The notes beneath the pieces are model-generated. The model was not told the DNA's origin, did not search any database, and was given only the letters and a program-made list of their open reading frames with translations. DNA of 64,000 nt from Chitinophaga sp. XS-30 (GTDB lineage Bacteria > Bacteroidota > Bacteroidia > Chitinophagales > Chitinophagaceae): assembly GCF_008086345.1 (NCBI RefSeq), contig NZ_CP043006.1:3532032-3596031 (forward strand), given 5' to 3'. Shown here one piece after another: positions 1-9,261 of the stretch. A program made the translations under genes and the position numbers. How positions within the stretch are numbered: position 1 is the stretch's first letter; the number at the start of each line of letters is the position of its first letter.

Positions 1-2
1 TC

Positions 3-329
3 CTCTGGGAAGGTGTTATGCCACTAGGCACCCTGCTTTTTTCACCGGAGTACGCAACCGCAGGTACAAGACCGTTGGGTTATCCCGATTACTTTGCATA
101 CACGCTTATTATCTGTAAAGCCCTCGGTGTTTTAGCGATTTCCCTTCCCCGGATACCAGCGAAGCTGAGAGAATGGGCATATGCGGGCCTGGCCTTTAAT
201 CTCATCTTTGCATTCATCAGTCACGCCTGTGTAGATAAAAACATCGGGTTTATGCTGCTGCCATTGGTGGTGCTGGGCATTCTAACGGTTTCGTATGTCT
301 ACAACCGTAAGGTCTATACGAATGGGTGA
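3..329 (+). CDS. DoxX-like membrane protein, 5' truncated by window edge
   Basis: About 108 residues remain. The first ATG at 18 is probably internal, because the frame stays open to the window edge and the residues before it (LWEGV) fit the family. Three to four hydrophobic segments are visible, and the pattern GTRPLGYPDYF followed by a lysine-alanine-leucine-glycine helix is typical of DoxX_2 proteins. These are small four-helix inner-membrane proteins of uncertain function, often found beside SRPBCC and VOC genes in Bacteroidota, as here. The family call is by recognition; the missing N-terminus would be about 20-25 residues. Confidence 0.75.
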   Translation, partial: LWEGVMPLGTLLFSPEYATAGTRPLGYPDYFAYTLIICKALGVLAISLPRIPAKLREWAYAGLAFNLIFAFISHACVDKNIGFMLLPLVVLGILTVSYVYNRKVYTNG

Positions 330-366
330 GATGAATTATCAAAGCCCACCGACAGGGCATAAAATC

Positions 367-492
367 ATGGAGAGCAATACAGTTTTATTGCGCCGGATCG
401 TCAAGGCAAGTCCGGAAATGATATTTCGGGCATTTTCGGGCCCTCTGGCCAGTTCGACCGGGTATTCCGGGTGCTTAATTTATCTGTTATGA
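367..492 (+). pseudogene. Remnant of an SRPBCC (AHSA1-like) gene
   Basis: The ATG at 367 opens a frame whose first 26 residues (MESNTVLLRRIVKASPEMIF and on to RAFSGP) read like the N-terminus of an AHSA1-type SRPBCC protein, normally about 140-160 residues. After that the frame loses resemblance and stops at 492, just past the start of the next gene. No continuation of the fold is visible in the other two frames, so most of the gene appears deleted. DoxX, SRPBCC and VOC genes often cluster in Bacteroidota, which supports a former gene here. It could instead be chance similarity. Confidence 0.45.
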
Positions 493-890
493 ATGATTCT
501 GATCGTGGTAAATTTGTGAGTGCTGTTTTTATTACGTTTTCCGGTAGTTGCAGGAAAGCACTCACTTATTACCAAACCTGTTTTGGCGGCACTTTGCAAT
601 TTGAAACTTTTGAGGAGGAATTGGAAGGTTACACAGAAATGCCTGTCGTCAGCGGGTCGCTTGTTTCCGATAGTGTGATTATTTATGGTTCGGACCTGGT
701 ACACAGCGAAGGGAGAACACTTGGGAATTATCTGTCTATTTTTCTGCATTGTAAAAATACGGATGACAGGCAAGCGCTTATTGAAAAACTGGGATTAAAT
801 GAACCCCATCTTTTTGCAAGGAATAGCGATGACCAGAAACTAGTTGAGGTAACCGATGCTTTTGATGTCAGATGGATACTGGGGGTTTAG
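489..890 (+). CDS. VOC superfamily (glyoxalase/PhnB-like) protein
   Basis: A protein of 133 residues when started at ATG 489 (an upstream GTG at 471 would add six residues belonging to the decayed junction). It has the one-domain VOC pattern: an N-terminal beta strand with FSGSCRKALTYYQTCFGG, then GSLVSDSVIIYGSD, and a C-terminal DAFDVRWILGV matching the ending of PhnB-like proteins. The family binds a metal in a beta-alpha-beta-beta-beta barrel and covers lyases, dioxygenases and resistance proteins. The substrate cannot be told from sequence. It is the last gene before the terminator at 924. Confidence 0.8.
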   Translation: MNDSDRGKFVSAVFITFSGSCRKALTYYQTCFGGTLQFETFEEELEGYTEMPVVSGSLVSDSVIIYGSDLVHSEGRTLGNYLSIFLHCKNTDDRQALIEKLGLNEPHLFARNSDDQKLVEVTDAFDVRWILGV

Positions 891-923
891 CAATGATGCG
901 TTGTCCGGCGGTCCTGGTATTAG

Positions 924-956
924 GGCCTTCAAGTTCCGCGATTTGAAGGCCTTTTT
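924..956 (+). terminator. Rho-independent terminator after VOC gene
   Basis: GGCCTTCAA and TTGAAGGCC form a perfect 9-bp stem, followed by TTTTT. It lies 33 bases beyond the VOC stop codon. Confidence 0.85.
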
Positions 957-1116
957 GTTTTCCTGTGAGCTCATTGGTACTAAGTTCGAACTCTTTGTCA
1001 GAAGATCTGAGAAAATTGTTGCCTATTAAATAAGGTAGTTTTGATTATTAACGAAGACCGCTTCTTTTGACTATATTCAAATACTGCACAAAACACTACA
1101 TTTGCTAGCTCAAACA

Positions 1117-1147
1117 TTGCCTTTACTGTTTTATGGTTTTAAGTTTG
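1117..1147 (+). promoter_or_regulatory. Bacteroidetes-type promoter of the sensor kinase gene
   Basis: TTG at 1117-1119 and TAAGTTTG at 1140-1147 are separated by 20 bases, fitting the Bacteroidetes sigma consensus TTTG/TAnnTTTG. Transcription would begin near 1154, about 34 bases before the start codon at 1188. Confidence 0.6.
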
Positions 1148-1187
1148 CTATTATTGCGACAAGTTTGATGAAAATTAAACTAAAACC

Positions 1188-2777
1188 ATGAAAAGGATCA
1201 TCTTTACATTTCTCAGCTTCGTTGTCGCTCTATCTACGGTGAATGCACAAAAAGGCATCAACTTTTCCCGCAAGTACGCTGCTGGAGGAAAATTACTTAT
1301 GTCTGTTGATAGTTCAGCAAAAAATGTCTATTATAATAATATTTTTCCTAATCAACCCAATACCTCCTTCAGTTATTTACCGGAAGTCAACAATGTAAGT
1401 ATCCAAATTTATTTTAGAAAGAAAGATAGTGTACAACACTATCGGTACACAATTTTAGCCGATGATAAACCAATAGTAGTAAATAAACCGATCAACCGAG
1501 AGCAACTAAAGGATGTTGAAAGGCCGGACGAAATATTCAGATCTACAACACTTGGTATTTTCCCTATAAAGGACAAAACTATTACAACAATAATTTACAG
1601 CATCGAAAAACCTCTTGATATTGAGAAGTCTGTTTTTTACGGGAAGCCTATTCCAAGAGCGGAAATCAAGGCTTTTGCAAAACGTTCCGTAACTGAAAAG
1701 GGCTTTGATCATAGCCATATAATAGGGCCAAAAGAAAGAACAAGCTTTATTTTCACTGAAAAAGACGACGAGCTAACCATTGTTAAAGACAGAACAGATA
1801 TTGACTATCTCTACTACACCTCCATAAAGGATAAACAAACAAATAAAACAATTTTTGAATCAACCAGTTGGTTATATGGCGGTTATGTTGATGATCATAA
1901 GCTTTCGCCTTATATAAAGATTGACAAAAGTGTTTTCAAAAAATCGGGGGATTATGAAATTATTATTCAACCATTGATTAGATGGAATACCTCTCCGCCA
2001 ACAGATATAGAAGAATACATAACCAGACATACGCTCTCTGTCACTTTAGATCAGGAGAACTATACCAAATCAGAACTTTTGAAATATGCGCTTATCGTAG
2101 CATTATCTATTGGATTAGTCTTTCTCGTTATCCTTTACTTCATCAAAGAAAGTAACAAAAGAAGGCTGACGGAAAAAGAGCAGCAAAGAAACACTGTCAG
2201 GCTTCAGCTAAATTCGATCCGTTCCCAATTAAACCCTCATTTTCTATTTAATGCACTCTCCGGTATCCAAAATTTAATGAACAAAAACGAAATAGATAAT
2301 GCCAATAAATACCTTTCTAAATTTGCCCGGTTAACTCGTAATGTACTTGATGATAAAGAACTGATCAGTTTGTCACAAGAAAAAAAATTATTAGACGATT
2401 ACCTGCAAATGGAGCAATTGCGGTTTGGTTTTAAGTACGAAATTAACTGCTCCAAAAACCTCGATAACGTTGAGATACCAAGTATGCTACTGCAGCCTTT
2501 TGTAGAAAATGCGGTGAAACACGGTATATCACAAAAAGCTACCGCTGGAAAAATCATGATTGAATTTATTAAGGAAGCAAATAATTTGGTCTTAACTGTT
2601 TCCGATAATGGAAATGGATTTGACACGGAGAAAAAGTTCGATGGCTTGGGTCTTCAATTAAGTGACAGTAGAATAGCACTATTAAATAGAATTTATAAAG
2701 GAAATCATTTTACCTTAGCTATACAGTCAACCACTAACGGCACTAAAATATGTTTAACATTAACGGATTGGCTATAA
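1188..2777 (+). CDS. LytS/YehU-type membrane sensor histidine kinase
   Basis: 529 residues. A signal peptide (about 1-20, ending VNAQ) leads into a periplasmic sensor region of about 270 residues that I do not recognise. A transmembrane helix follows at about 300-318, then a cytoplasmic His_kinase domain: the H-box QLNPHFLFNALSGIQNL with phospho-acceptor His351, the N-box LLQPFVENAVKHGI with Asn441, and the G-box DNGNGF. This layout is the usual Bacteroidota form of LytS-like kinases. It lies one base upstream of its LytTR response regulator, so the two form one transcription unit. The stimulus is unknown. Confidence 0.92.
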   Translation: MKRIIFTFLSFVVALSTVNAQKGINFSRKYAAGGKLLMSVDSSAKNVYYNNIFPNQPNTSFSYLPEVNNVSIQIYFRKKDSVQHYRYTILADDKPIVVNKPINREQLKDVERPDEIFRSTTLGIFPIKDKTITTIIYSIEKPLDIEKSVFYGKPIPRAEIKAFAKRSVTEKGFDHSHIIGPKERTSFIFTEKDDELTIVKDRTDIDYLYYTSIKDKQTNKTIFESTSWLYGGYVDDHKLSPYIKIDKSVFKKSGDYEIIIQPLIRWNTSPPTDIEEYITRHTLSVTLDQENYTKSELLKYALIVALSIGLVFLVILYFIKESNKRRLTEKEQQRNTVRLQLNSIRSQLNPHFLFNALSGIQNLMNKNEIDNANKYLSKFARLTRNVLDDKELISLSQEKKLLDDYLQMEQLRFGFKYEINCSKNLDNVEIPSMLLQPFVENAVKHGISQKATAGKIMIEFIKEANNLVLTVSDNGNGFDTEKKFDGLGLQLSDSRIALLNRIYKGNHFTLAIQSTTNGTKICLTLTDWL

Positions 2778-2778
2778 T

Positions 2779-3528
2779 ATGATGAGAGCTGTTTTAATAG
2801 ATGACGAAATTTCCAACTTGGAAAACTTGCGGACTTTACTGGAAAAGCACTGTCCGCAGGTAAGTATTATCGCCACGGCGCAAAGTGTAAGTGATGCGGT
2901 TGATGCTATTGAAAAGTATTTGCCTGATTTAGTATTTCTGGATATTCAGATGGGCGATAAAACAGGTTTTGATGTACTAAAGCTGCTGCCATCCCGTAAT
3001 TTCGAAGTTGTTTTTGTTACCGCTTACGACCAATATGGAATTCAAGCTGTGAAATTTGCTGCGTTAGATTATCTTTTAAAACCTGTCGATATTGAAGAAT
3101 TGATCAAATCGGTAAATAAAGCCGAGTATAAATTGGCAACACAAATACAGACTTCGCAGCTCGACTTTTTACTGCAACAACTAAAGAAACCAGAACCGAA
3201 CATTCGCAAGATTGCCCTGCAGATGCAAGGCGAAATAAGGTATGTTATTTTGTCAGAAATTGTACGTTGTGAAGCAGATAATACTTATACTCAATTCTTC
3301 CTTTCGAGTGGTGAAAAAATATTGGTTTCTAAATCGCTTAAAGAATATGCGGATTTACTACACCCCAACGGATTTTTAAGAACTCACCAAAGTCACTTGG
3401 TAAATCCAAAATACGTGAAAAGCTGGTTAAAAGAAGACGGTGGTATTCTACTCTTAATGTCTGGTGAGAAAATACCGGTTTCTAAGCCTAACAAGGACAC
3501 TGTAAAACAAGCCTTGCAGCTGCTCTGA
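2779..3528 (+). CDS. LytTR-family response regulator
   Basis: 249 residues. The N-terminal receiver domain (about 1-120) has the acidic pair near residue 10, phospho-acceptor Asp55 in LVFLDIQMGD, the conserved Thr in VFVTAYD and the Lys in YLLKPVD. The C-terminal LytTR DNA-binding domain (about 140-245) carries RTHQSHLVNPKYVKSW and ends in a typical VSKPNKDTVKQAL. The start follows the kinase stop by one base, and two ATGs in a row make the exact start uncertain by one codon. It should be phosphorylated by the preceding kinase and bind direct-repeat operators; targets are unknown. Confidence 0.93.
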   Translation: MMRAVLIDDEISNLENLRTLLEKHCPQVSIIATAQSVSDAVDAIEKYLPDLVFLDIQMGDKTGFDVLKLLPSRNFEVVFVTAYDQYGIQAVKFAALDYLLKPVDIEELIKSVNKAEYKLATQIQTSQLDFLLQQLKKPEPNIRKIALQMQGEIRYVILSEIVRCEADNTYTQFFLSSGEKILVSKSLKEYADLLHPNGFLRTHQSHLVNPKYVKSWLKEDGGILLLMSGEKIPVSKPNKDTVKQALQLL

Positions 3529-3617
3529 TTAATGAATTATAACCCGGAAAATGCTCTAACAACTTTTGTACATGACCGAAGCCACCCCATCCCTTCGTTC
3601 GAATCCCGTCTAAGTAC

Positions 3618-3650
3618 AAAACGCCCCTCATTCATCATGAGAGGCGTTTT
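3618..3650. terminator. Bidirectional terminator between response regulator and tRNA-Lys
   Basis: AAAACGCCCCTC pairs with GAGAGGCGTTTT with a single mismatch around a 9-nt loop. The A-rich left arm and T-rich right arm make it usable from both strands. It starts directly beyond the 3' end of the reverse-strand tRNA and 89 bases after the response regulator. Confidence 0.75.
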
Positions 3651-3651
3651 G

Positions 3652-3724
<73 letters not shown>

Positions 3725-3844
3725 TGAAATCCCGGACCGTTTCCAACCCGGGCGCACGAAAGTAAGCAAAAAAATTAAATTTTCAGCCTTTATAACCGTT
3801 GCCGGGAAGTGATTTTCCCGGCAACGGCAGCATTGTTCAATCAA

Positions 3845-6800
3845 CTAATTATCCTCCTTCAACTCTCCCAGAAAAGCCACCAGATCCCTGATCTCCTTCT
3901 TGGACAGTAGCGCCTTCATATCCGGCATGCTCGAAGGGAAATACGTCTTTTTTACGATCTGCGCATTTGGGATCACCCGGTCTGCTTCCGTACCGGCTTT
4001 CAGTTTCAGGCCGGTGGCGGTTTCTCCCTGCAATACGCCGGTGAGTTTTTCCCCATCCTTCAATTCCAGGGATACCATGCCGAATCCCGGCGCGAGGCGC
4101 GCACTGGGGGAGATGAGCGATTCCAGTATCTGTTCGCGGGTGAGGCGTCTGGCTACGCCGTTCAGGCGCGGCCCGGCATTGCCGCCACGGTCGTCAAACG
4201 CATGGCATTTCATACACTGCGCGTTCTGGTTCCGGAAAAACAGCTGTCTTCCATGTCTCGGGTCTCCGCCCTGCAAGGTGCTGGCATAGGAGGCGAGGAG
4301 ATCATCCGGCGAGAATTTGCTGCTGATCTCCTTGTAGCGGGCGATCAACGGGGCAGAGCGAGTGCTGTCGATCGCTTCACCCAGCTCCAGGTACACATCG
4401 GCGCCCAGTTTGCCGGAAGCCATATTGTCCAGTAGTTCCGTAAAGGCCTGGTCCGTTTGGGCAACGGGGAGTTTCCCCAGCGCCAGGATGGCGGCCTGTT
4501 TCTCTTCCATGGTTTTTGTGGCGATCACGCCTTTCAGCAGCACCACCATCGTTTCGGCGGGAATGTTCATTTTCTCCAGCAGGTCAAGTCCGGCCACCCG
4601 CACATTTTTCTCTTTATCGGAGAGGGCGTAGCGGATGGCTTCTTCCACCTGCGGCGCCTGCAATGCCACCAGGGCTTTCAGCGCTTCGGCGCGCATAACG
4701 GCTTCCCGGTCGGTTTTCAGCACGGTCAGCAACTGGGCGGATGCGTGTTTGATCTTGAGTTTGCTGATGGCTTGCGCCGCGCTGATCCTCACGCTCAGTT
4801 CAGGATCTTTCAGCAGCGCCGTAAGGGCATCGGCGGATTTGCTGGTCAGCAGGGCGGCATCTCTTTCTATAGCGCCTCTCAATCTGCCGTCCACCCGGTC
4901 CAGCACGGAGGGTTTGGCCCAAACGCTCAGCACTTCGATGGCTTCAGCGCGCATTTTATCGGGTGCCCCGGTTTTCAGGGAATAATTGACAACGTTCTGC
5001 AGCGCGGAATCCGAGCCTACCCGGAGGTTGGCATTGATCGCGCGCCTGAGCAGCGCTTCATTGGTGAACGCAGTGGTATTCAGTAATCCGGCCAGCGCGG
5101 GTAATGCGTCTTTGATGGAAAGGTCGTCATTGATGGCCCTCGCGGCTTCGGTCACTACAAATTCATCGGTATCATTTAAGAAAACGGCAATCCCTGGATG
5201 GCTCATCCTCCGCAGCGTTACCACGCCTGCGATCCGCAATGCCCGGGATGGACTGGTGGCGAGGGCGATGACCGGCTCTGCCTTGCCGATCTCTGCCAAT
5301 GCCACACAACCGGCATGCCGCAGATAGGCATCTTCATCGTTGTTCGCTTCCAGGAAGGCGATCAGCGGCTGCACGGCTCCTTCAAATTTAATTCTGCCCA
5401 GGGCCTCCGCGGCAAAGAAACGCGCCCTGCTGGCGGTGTCTTTCAGCAGCGGCACGAGCATGGGGCCGGCTGCGGCATACCGGATGTCTCCCAGCCATTT
5501 GGCGGCCTGCGCCCTGATCTCGGGGTCATTGTCTTTCAACAGGGGCAGGAGAGTAGCGGCATACTGCGCGTCTTGCCGTGCCAGCTGGCTGATGCCCCAG
5601 ATCGCGTGTACGCGTGCGAGCTGGTCGCCTGTCTGCCTGAGCGCCTGTTGGAAGATACCAGCGCCTTCGTCCTTGCGCTTCACCAGCTCAAATTGTGCCT
5701 TGAGCCGCACCCGCATATCGGCATGTTTGAGCAAATTGCCGAGGTCGCTTTCCTTGCGGCTGCTGAAATCTGCCGCCAGCAGGGTCTGCACTTCCTTGCG
5801 TATCGCCATGGCCGATGCGTCCTGATGATCGAGTTTCCAGATGCGCCCGTAATTATGCGTGCCCCATCCGTCTATCCAGTCGGCTACGTACAGCGCGCCA
5901 TCGGGACCGAAATCCAGCCCGGTTGCGAGTACGCCGCCCAATATCTTTTTATGCTCACCCAGCTCGAAGCTGGCGCCTTTCGGGTTCAGGCGGAAGCTGT
6001 GTATGCCGGAATTGGAGGGGTTGCCTACAAATTCCGCGATGAAGAATGTGTTTTTATATTCGGGACTTAACGCGGTACCGGGGTTGTACACCATTCCGGC
6101 CGGGCCGCTGACGAAGTTGCTGATGCAAGGGGTGATATAGGCGGCCTGGCCTTCAAAGCGGGGGAGGTACATCTTTTCATCCATCCATACTTTGTAGGTG
6201 TTGTTGTCCGGGTCGCGGTACTTGCCGTATTGCCAGTTGCTGCGCCAGCCTGCGTCCGAATCCCGCACGATGTACACCAGCCTTTCCTTTTCTCCGGGAT
6301 GGTCGCCATCATTGTCTTCACTGATCAGGTTGCCGTATTCATCAAATACAAATTCGTGGGTATTGCGGATGCCATAGGCGAATATCTCGAAGTCACTGCC
6401 ATCCGGGTTGGAACGGGCGATGACGCCGCTGTTGGGGTGTTCCCATTTCCGGCCATCGGGACCTTTGCCGTTGAATCCGATATCGCCGATCTGCCAGTAT
6501 ATCCGGCCATCCGGGCCCATTTCCACGCCGGACATGCCGTGACCGCTGAATCCCACATGAATGCCATATCCATGAGAGATAGACGTTTTCTCGTCTGCGA
6601 TGCCATCCTTGTTCTTGTCGCGCATCTTCCAGAGGTCGGGCGCTACGGCTACGTAGAGGTCTTCTCCGTCGCTCAGCACACCGCCGGCCACATCGGTCAC
6701 TTCATCATGGAAATCGTCCACCACCAGTTGGGAAAGATCGGCTACGCCGTCACCGGAAATGTCTTCCAGGCGGTAGACGTTCTCCGTTTCAATGGTGAGG

Positions 6801-7249
6801 TCGCGCCAGTCGTGCGAGCTGTCCCCGTTGAGGTCCGCCAGCCAGCGGTTCCTGTCGCTGTTTTCGGGGGAAAGCTCTTTGCGCAGGAATTCCCGCCTGT
6901 CTTCCACCGTTTGCAGGCTGATGGAGGGTATTTCCCAGTCCCGGTGCCCCCGGATATCGAACTCGGAGTTCTTTTGCCGGTTGGTGGTGGTGTAATACAA
7001 CCTTCCATGATCATCGATATCGATGGCAATGGGGGAGATCACGAGCGAGTCGATCCCCCAGAGTTTCACGGTGAGGCCTTCCGCCAGTTCCGGTTTTACT
7101 TCGGATTCGATGGCAGCGGCTATCCGGGCGGTTTGTGTCGAATCCATCTGTTTGATCCTTTTATCAGCCGGTCCCTGGTCCCGGCAAGCCGGAAGGAGCG
7201 CTGCGGAGGACAGGATGGATGCCCAGGCAAGGTGAGTCAGTCTTTTCAT
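3845..7249 (-). CDS. Lipoprotein with sugar-dehydrogenase-like propeller, HEAT repeats and cytochrome c
   Basis: 1134 residues. A lipoprotein signal with lipobox LLPAC (Cys22) is followed by a beta-propeller region (about 40-480) resembling the PVC-type membrane-bound dehydrogenases related to glucose/sorbosone dehydrogenases (DVAGGVLSDGEDLYVA, GHGMSGVEMGPDGRIYW, LDFGPDGALYVADW). Armadillo/HEAT repeats span about 500-950, with recurring AVQPLIAFLE- and VRISAAQAISKL-like helices. A C-terminal cytochrome c holds the haem site CMKCH at 1012-1016 and a possible Met ligand in SSMPDMKALLS. Such proteins are thought to oxidise sugars or related compounds in the periplasm and pass electrons to haem. 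The substrate is unknown. It is monocistronic, reads away from terC, and faces the tRNA. Confidence 0.85.
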   Translation of the reverse strand: MKRLTHLAWASILSSAALLPACRDQGPADKRIKQMDSTQTARIAAAIESEVKPELAEGLTVKLWGIDSLVISPIAIDIDDHGRLYYTTTNRQKNSEFDIRGHRDWEIPSISLQTVEDRREFLRKELSPENSDRNRWLADLNGDSSHDWRDLTIETENVYRLEDISGDGVADLSQLVVDDFHDEVTDVAGGVLSDGEDLYVAVAPDLWKMRDKNKDGIADEKTSISHGYGIHVGFSGHGMSGVEMGPDGRIYWQIGDIGFNGKGPDGRKWEHPNSGVIARSNPDGSDFEIFAYGIRNTHEFVFDEYGNLISEDNDGDHPGEKERLVYIVRDSDAGWRSNWQYGKYRDPDNNTYKVWMDEKMYLPRFEGQAAYITPCISNFVSGPAGMVYNPGTALSPEYKNTFFIAEFVGNPSNSGIHSFRLNPKGASFELGEHKKILGGVLATGLDFGPDGALYVADWIDGWGTHNYGRIWKLDHQDASAMAIRKEVQTLLAADFSSRKESDLGNLLKHADMRVRLKAQFELVKRKDEGAGIFQQALRQTGDQLARVHAIWGISQLARQDAQYAATLLPLLKDNDPEIRAQAAKWLGDIRYAAAGPMLVPLLKDTASRARFFAAEALGRIKFEGAVQPLIAFLEANNDEDAYLRHAGCVALAEIGKAEPVIALATSPSRALRIAGVVTLRRMSHPGIAVFLNDTDEFVVTEAARAINDDLSIKDALPALAGLLNTTAFTNEALLRRAINANLRVGSDSALQNVVNYSLKTGAPDKMRAEAIEVLSVWAKPSVLDRVDGRLRGAIERDAALLTSKSADALTALLKDPELSVRISAAQAISKLKIKHASAQLLTVLKTDREAVMRAEALKALVALQAPQVEEAIRYALSDKEKNVRVAGLDLLEKMNIPAETMVVLLKGVIATKTMEEKQAAILALGKLPVAQTDQAFTELLDNMASGKLGADVYLELGEAIDSTRSAPLIARYKEISSKFSPDDLLASYASTLQGGDPRHGRQLFFRNQNAQCMKCHAFDDRGGNAGPRLNGVARRLTREQILESLISPSARLAPGFGMVSLELKDGEKLTGVLQGETATGLKLKAGTEADRVIPNAQIVKKTYFPSSMPDMKALLSKKEIRDLVAFLGELKEDN

Positions 7250-7350
7250 TATAACGGATTGAAGATATCATGGCTTTAGGCCACAACGGGTTGTCTGGCC
7301 AAAAATCAGAGTAAGATATAATAAAAAAGGGCCGGATGCAAGGGGAGGAA

Positions 7351-7379
7351 TTGCAGATTCCCGGAACTGGCATATCTTG
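7351..7379 (+). promoter_or_regulatory. Possible promoter of terC
   Basis: TTG at 7351 and TATCTTG at 7373-7379 are 19 bases apart. The -7 box is one base short of TAnnTTTG, so this is a weak call. The start codon is 28 bases downstream. Confidence 0.35.
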
Positions 7380-7407
7380 TGCTTGCTAAAACTGAAAAAT
7401 AACACCC

Positions 7408-8199
7408 ATGGAATTCATTATTCCCGATTTTGCCGATCCGTCCGTCTGGATAAGCCTGCTGACCCTCTGTTTCCTGGAGATCGTGCTGGGCATTGACAAC
7501 ATTATTTTTATCTCCATTGTAGCAGGGAAACTGCCATTGCACCAGCAGCGCAAGGCCCGGAACATCGGGTTGAGCCTGGCAATGGTGTTCAGGGTTGGCC
7601 TGTTGCTTTGCATCAACTGGATCATTGGCCTGAAAGACCCTGTGATCAATTTCAAATGGCTGAACGGAGAGGTCATCCCGCTAAGCTGGAAAGACATCAT
7701 TTTGCTGGCCGGGGGGCTTTTCCTGATCGTTAAAAGCACCCTGGAGATACATCACAAGCTGCAGGAAAATGCGGAAGATAAACATGAAAGCACCCGTAAG
7801 CCTCACGGCCTGGGCTCCGTACTGTTGCAGATCGTGCTGGTGGATGCCGTCTTTTCCTTTGATTCCATCCTGACGGCGGTGGGACTGGTAGAGAATGTGC
7901 TGGTGATGATCATTGCCGTGGTGGTATCCATTGTGATCATGATGTTATTTGCCGGTCCGGTGACGAGGATCATCAACAAACAGCCTACGCTGCAAATGCT
8001 GGCACTGTCTTTCCTGGTCGTTATTGGTGTGGTGCTGATCGCCAGCGGATTTCACCAGGAGATCAGCAAGAGCATCATTTACTCCTGCCTGGGCTTCTCG
8101 CTGATGGTGGAGTTCCTGAATATCAGGCTGAGAGGGCGGCGAACCAAAAATATCAAGCTGAATACCGAGCCGAAGAATATTGATTCCAATAAAGAATAA
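7408..8199 (+). CDS. TerC family integral membrane protein
   Basis: 263 residues with about seven hydrophobic helices. The two acidic signature segments of the family are present: LEIVLGIDNIIFISIVAGKL near residue 25-45 and VDAVFSFDSILTAVGLV near 148-165. TerC/Alx/YkoY proteins export Mn2+ or load metals onto exported proteins; some are tied to tellurite resistance. A charged loop (about 118-138) separates the helix bundles. It stands alone between a divergent lipoprotein gene and the convergent mla operon, and no Mn riboswitch is visible upstream. Confidence 0.92.
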   Translation: MEFIIPDFADPSVWISLLTLCFLEIVLGIDNIIFISIVAGKLPLHQQRKARNIGLSLAMVFRVGLLLCINWIIGLKDPVINFKWLNGEVIPLSWKDIILLAGGLFLIVKSTLEIHHKLQENAEDKHESTRKPHGLGSVLLQIVLVDAVFSFDSILTAVGLVENVLVMIIAVVVSIVIMMLFAGPVTRIINKQPTLQMLALSFLVVIGVVLIASGFHQEISKSIIYSCLGFSLMVEFLNIRLRGRRTKNIKLNTEPKNIDSNKE

Positions 8200-8205
8200 T
8201 GTTCA

Positions 8206-8243
8206 AACAGGGCAGGTGTTTTTAATGCCTGTCCTGTTATTTT
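8206..8243 (+). terminator. Terminator between terC and mlaD
   Basis: AACAGGGCAGG and CCTGTCCTGTT form an 11-bp stem with one mismatch around a TG-TTTTTAATG loop, followed by ATTTTC. It sits between convergent genes and may work from both sides, though the T-run favours the forward strand. Confidence 0.65.
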
Positions 8244-8244
8244 C

Positions 8245-9261
8245 CTACCTCCCCGCATTCCTTACACTGTCTTTCTCCTTTTTCTGCTGTTCCTTTTCCT
8301 GCTTCCTGAAGTATCTTCTGAAGAGGAAATTGCTGCGCAGCGCCTCCATATTCATATCCAGTTTTTTCGTGGTGCTTTCCAGGTTGGAGAGGGTGGCCTT
8401 CAGGTCTTCCGCTGCCTGGGGGTCGTTCAGGATCACGCCTGCGGCGGATTCGCTGCTGCCCAGTTTGTTAGTTACGTCCGCGCTGATGGCTTTGAAGTTG
8501 CGCATCATTTCATTGGCGTCCTGAGAAGCCGCCTCCAGCTGTACCGATGTGCTGCGGAGTTTGCCGAAAACAACGGTATCGCTGATCAGGTCGTTAGCCA
8601 GAGAACCTTTTGTCTGCAATTTCTGCGCATAATCGGCCAGGCCTTCTGTCAGCAGGCGGGTATTGGCCATGGTCTGGCTGAGCGAAGCCATCGTCTCGTC
8701 CAGTTTTAAAAACACGGAAGAGTCGTTGATCAGCCGGCCAAGGGTACCTTGTCCATCTACGATGCTTTTTGAAATGGTCTTCAGGTTGCCGGTGATCTCC
8801 ACGAGGTTTTTATTGTTCACCTGCAGGGTGTTCATCAGTTCATCGCTGCTGATGGTATTGGCGATGGCCAGCACATCCCCGTCCTCGATGGGCGGTGCCT
8901 GTTCAGTGCCTCCGCTCAGGGCGATGATCTTGTTGCCCACGAGTCCGTCTGTACCTACTTTCGCCAGCACATCCTTATGAATGAACTGCCGGGAGCTTTT
9001 TTCGATGTCCATCAACACTTCAATGCGGTTATGGTCTACAAAGCTGATCTTTCTGATAGTGCCTACTTTCACACCGGAGAACCAGATGTTATCGCCTTTG
9101 GCGAGGCCGCCTACATCGCTGAAAAGGGCTTTTACCTGCACGGACTGGATGAAGGATTTCCGCTGTCCGCCCAATACCAGTATCGCCGCGGCAAATATGA
9201 GCAGGCCAACAAATATGAATATGCCTACGATAACGCTTCTCTTAGTACTTGAACCTTTCAT
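8245..9261 (-). CDS. mlaD: MlaD-type MCE-domain lipid transport protein
   Basis: 338 residues. An N-terminal membrane anchor (about 9-30) is followed by one MCE domain (about 38-120: FSDVGGLAKGDNIWFSGVKVGTI and VGTDGLVGNKIIALSGGT) and a long helical C-terminus with repeated amphipathic segments, ending in a lysine/glutamate-rich tail. MCE proteins form hexameric rings that shuttle phospholipids between membranes with MlaE/MlaF. It is the third gene of a reverse-strand mlaE-mlaF-mlaD operon. The helical part is longer than in E. coli MlaD (about 180 residues) and resembles the tube-forming needle of PqiB/YebT or mycobacterial forms. Its leader shares a 39-nt element with two unrelated genes. 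Confidence 0.9.
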   Translation of the reverse strand: MKGSSTKRSVIVGIFIFVGLLIFAAAILVLGGQRKSFIQSVQVKALFSDVGGLAKGDNIWFSGVKVGTIRKISFVDHNRIEVLMDIEKSSRQFIHKDVLAKVGTDGLVGNKIIALSGGTEQAPPIEDGDVLAIANTISSDELMNTLQVNNKNLVEITGNLKTISKSIVDGQGTLGRLINDSSVFLKLDETMASLSQTMANTRLLTEGLADYAQKLQTKGSLANDLISDTVVFGKLRSTSVQLEAASQDANEMMRNFKAISADVTNKLGSSESAAGVILNDPQAAEDLKATLSNLESTTKKLDMNMEALRSNFLFRRYFRKQEKEQQKKEKDSVRNAGR

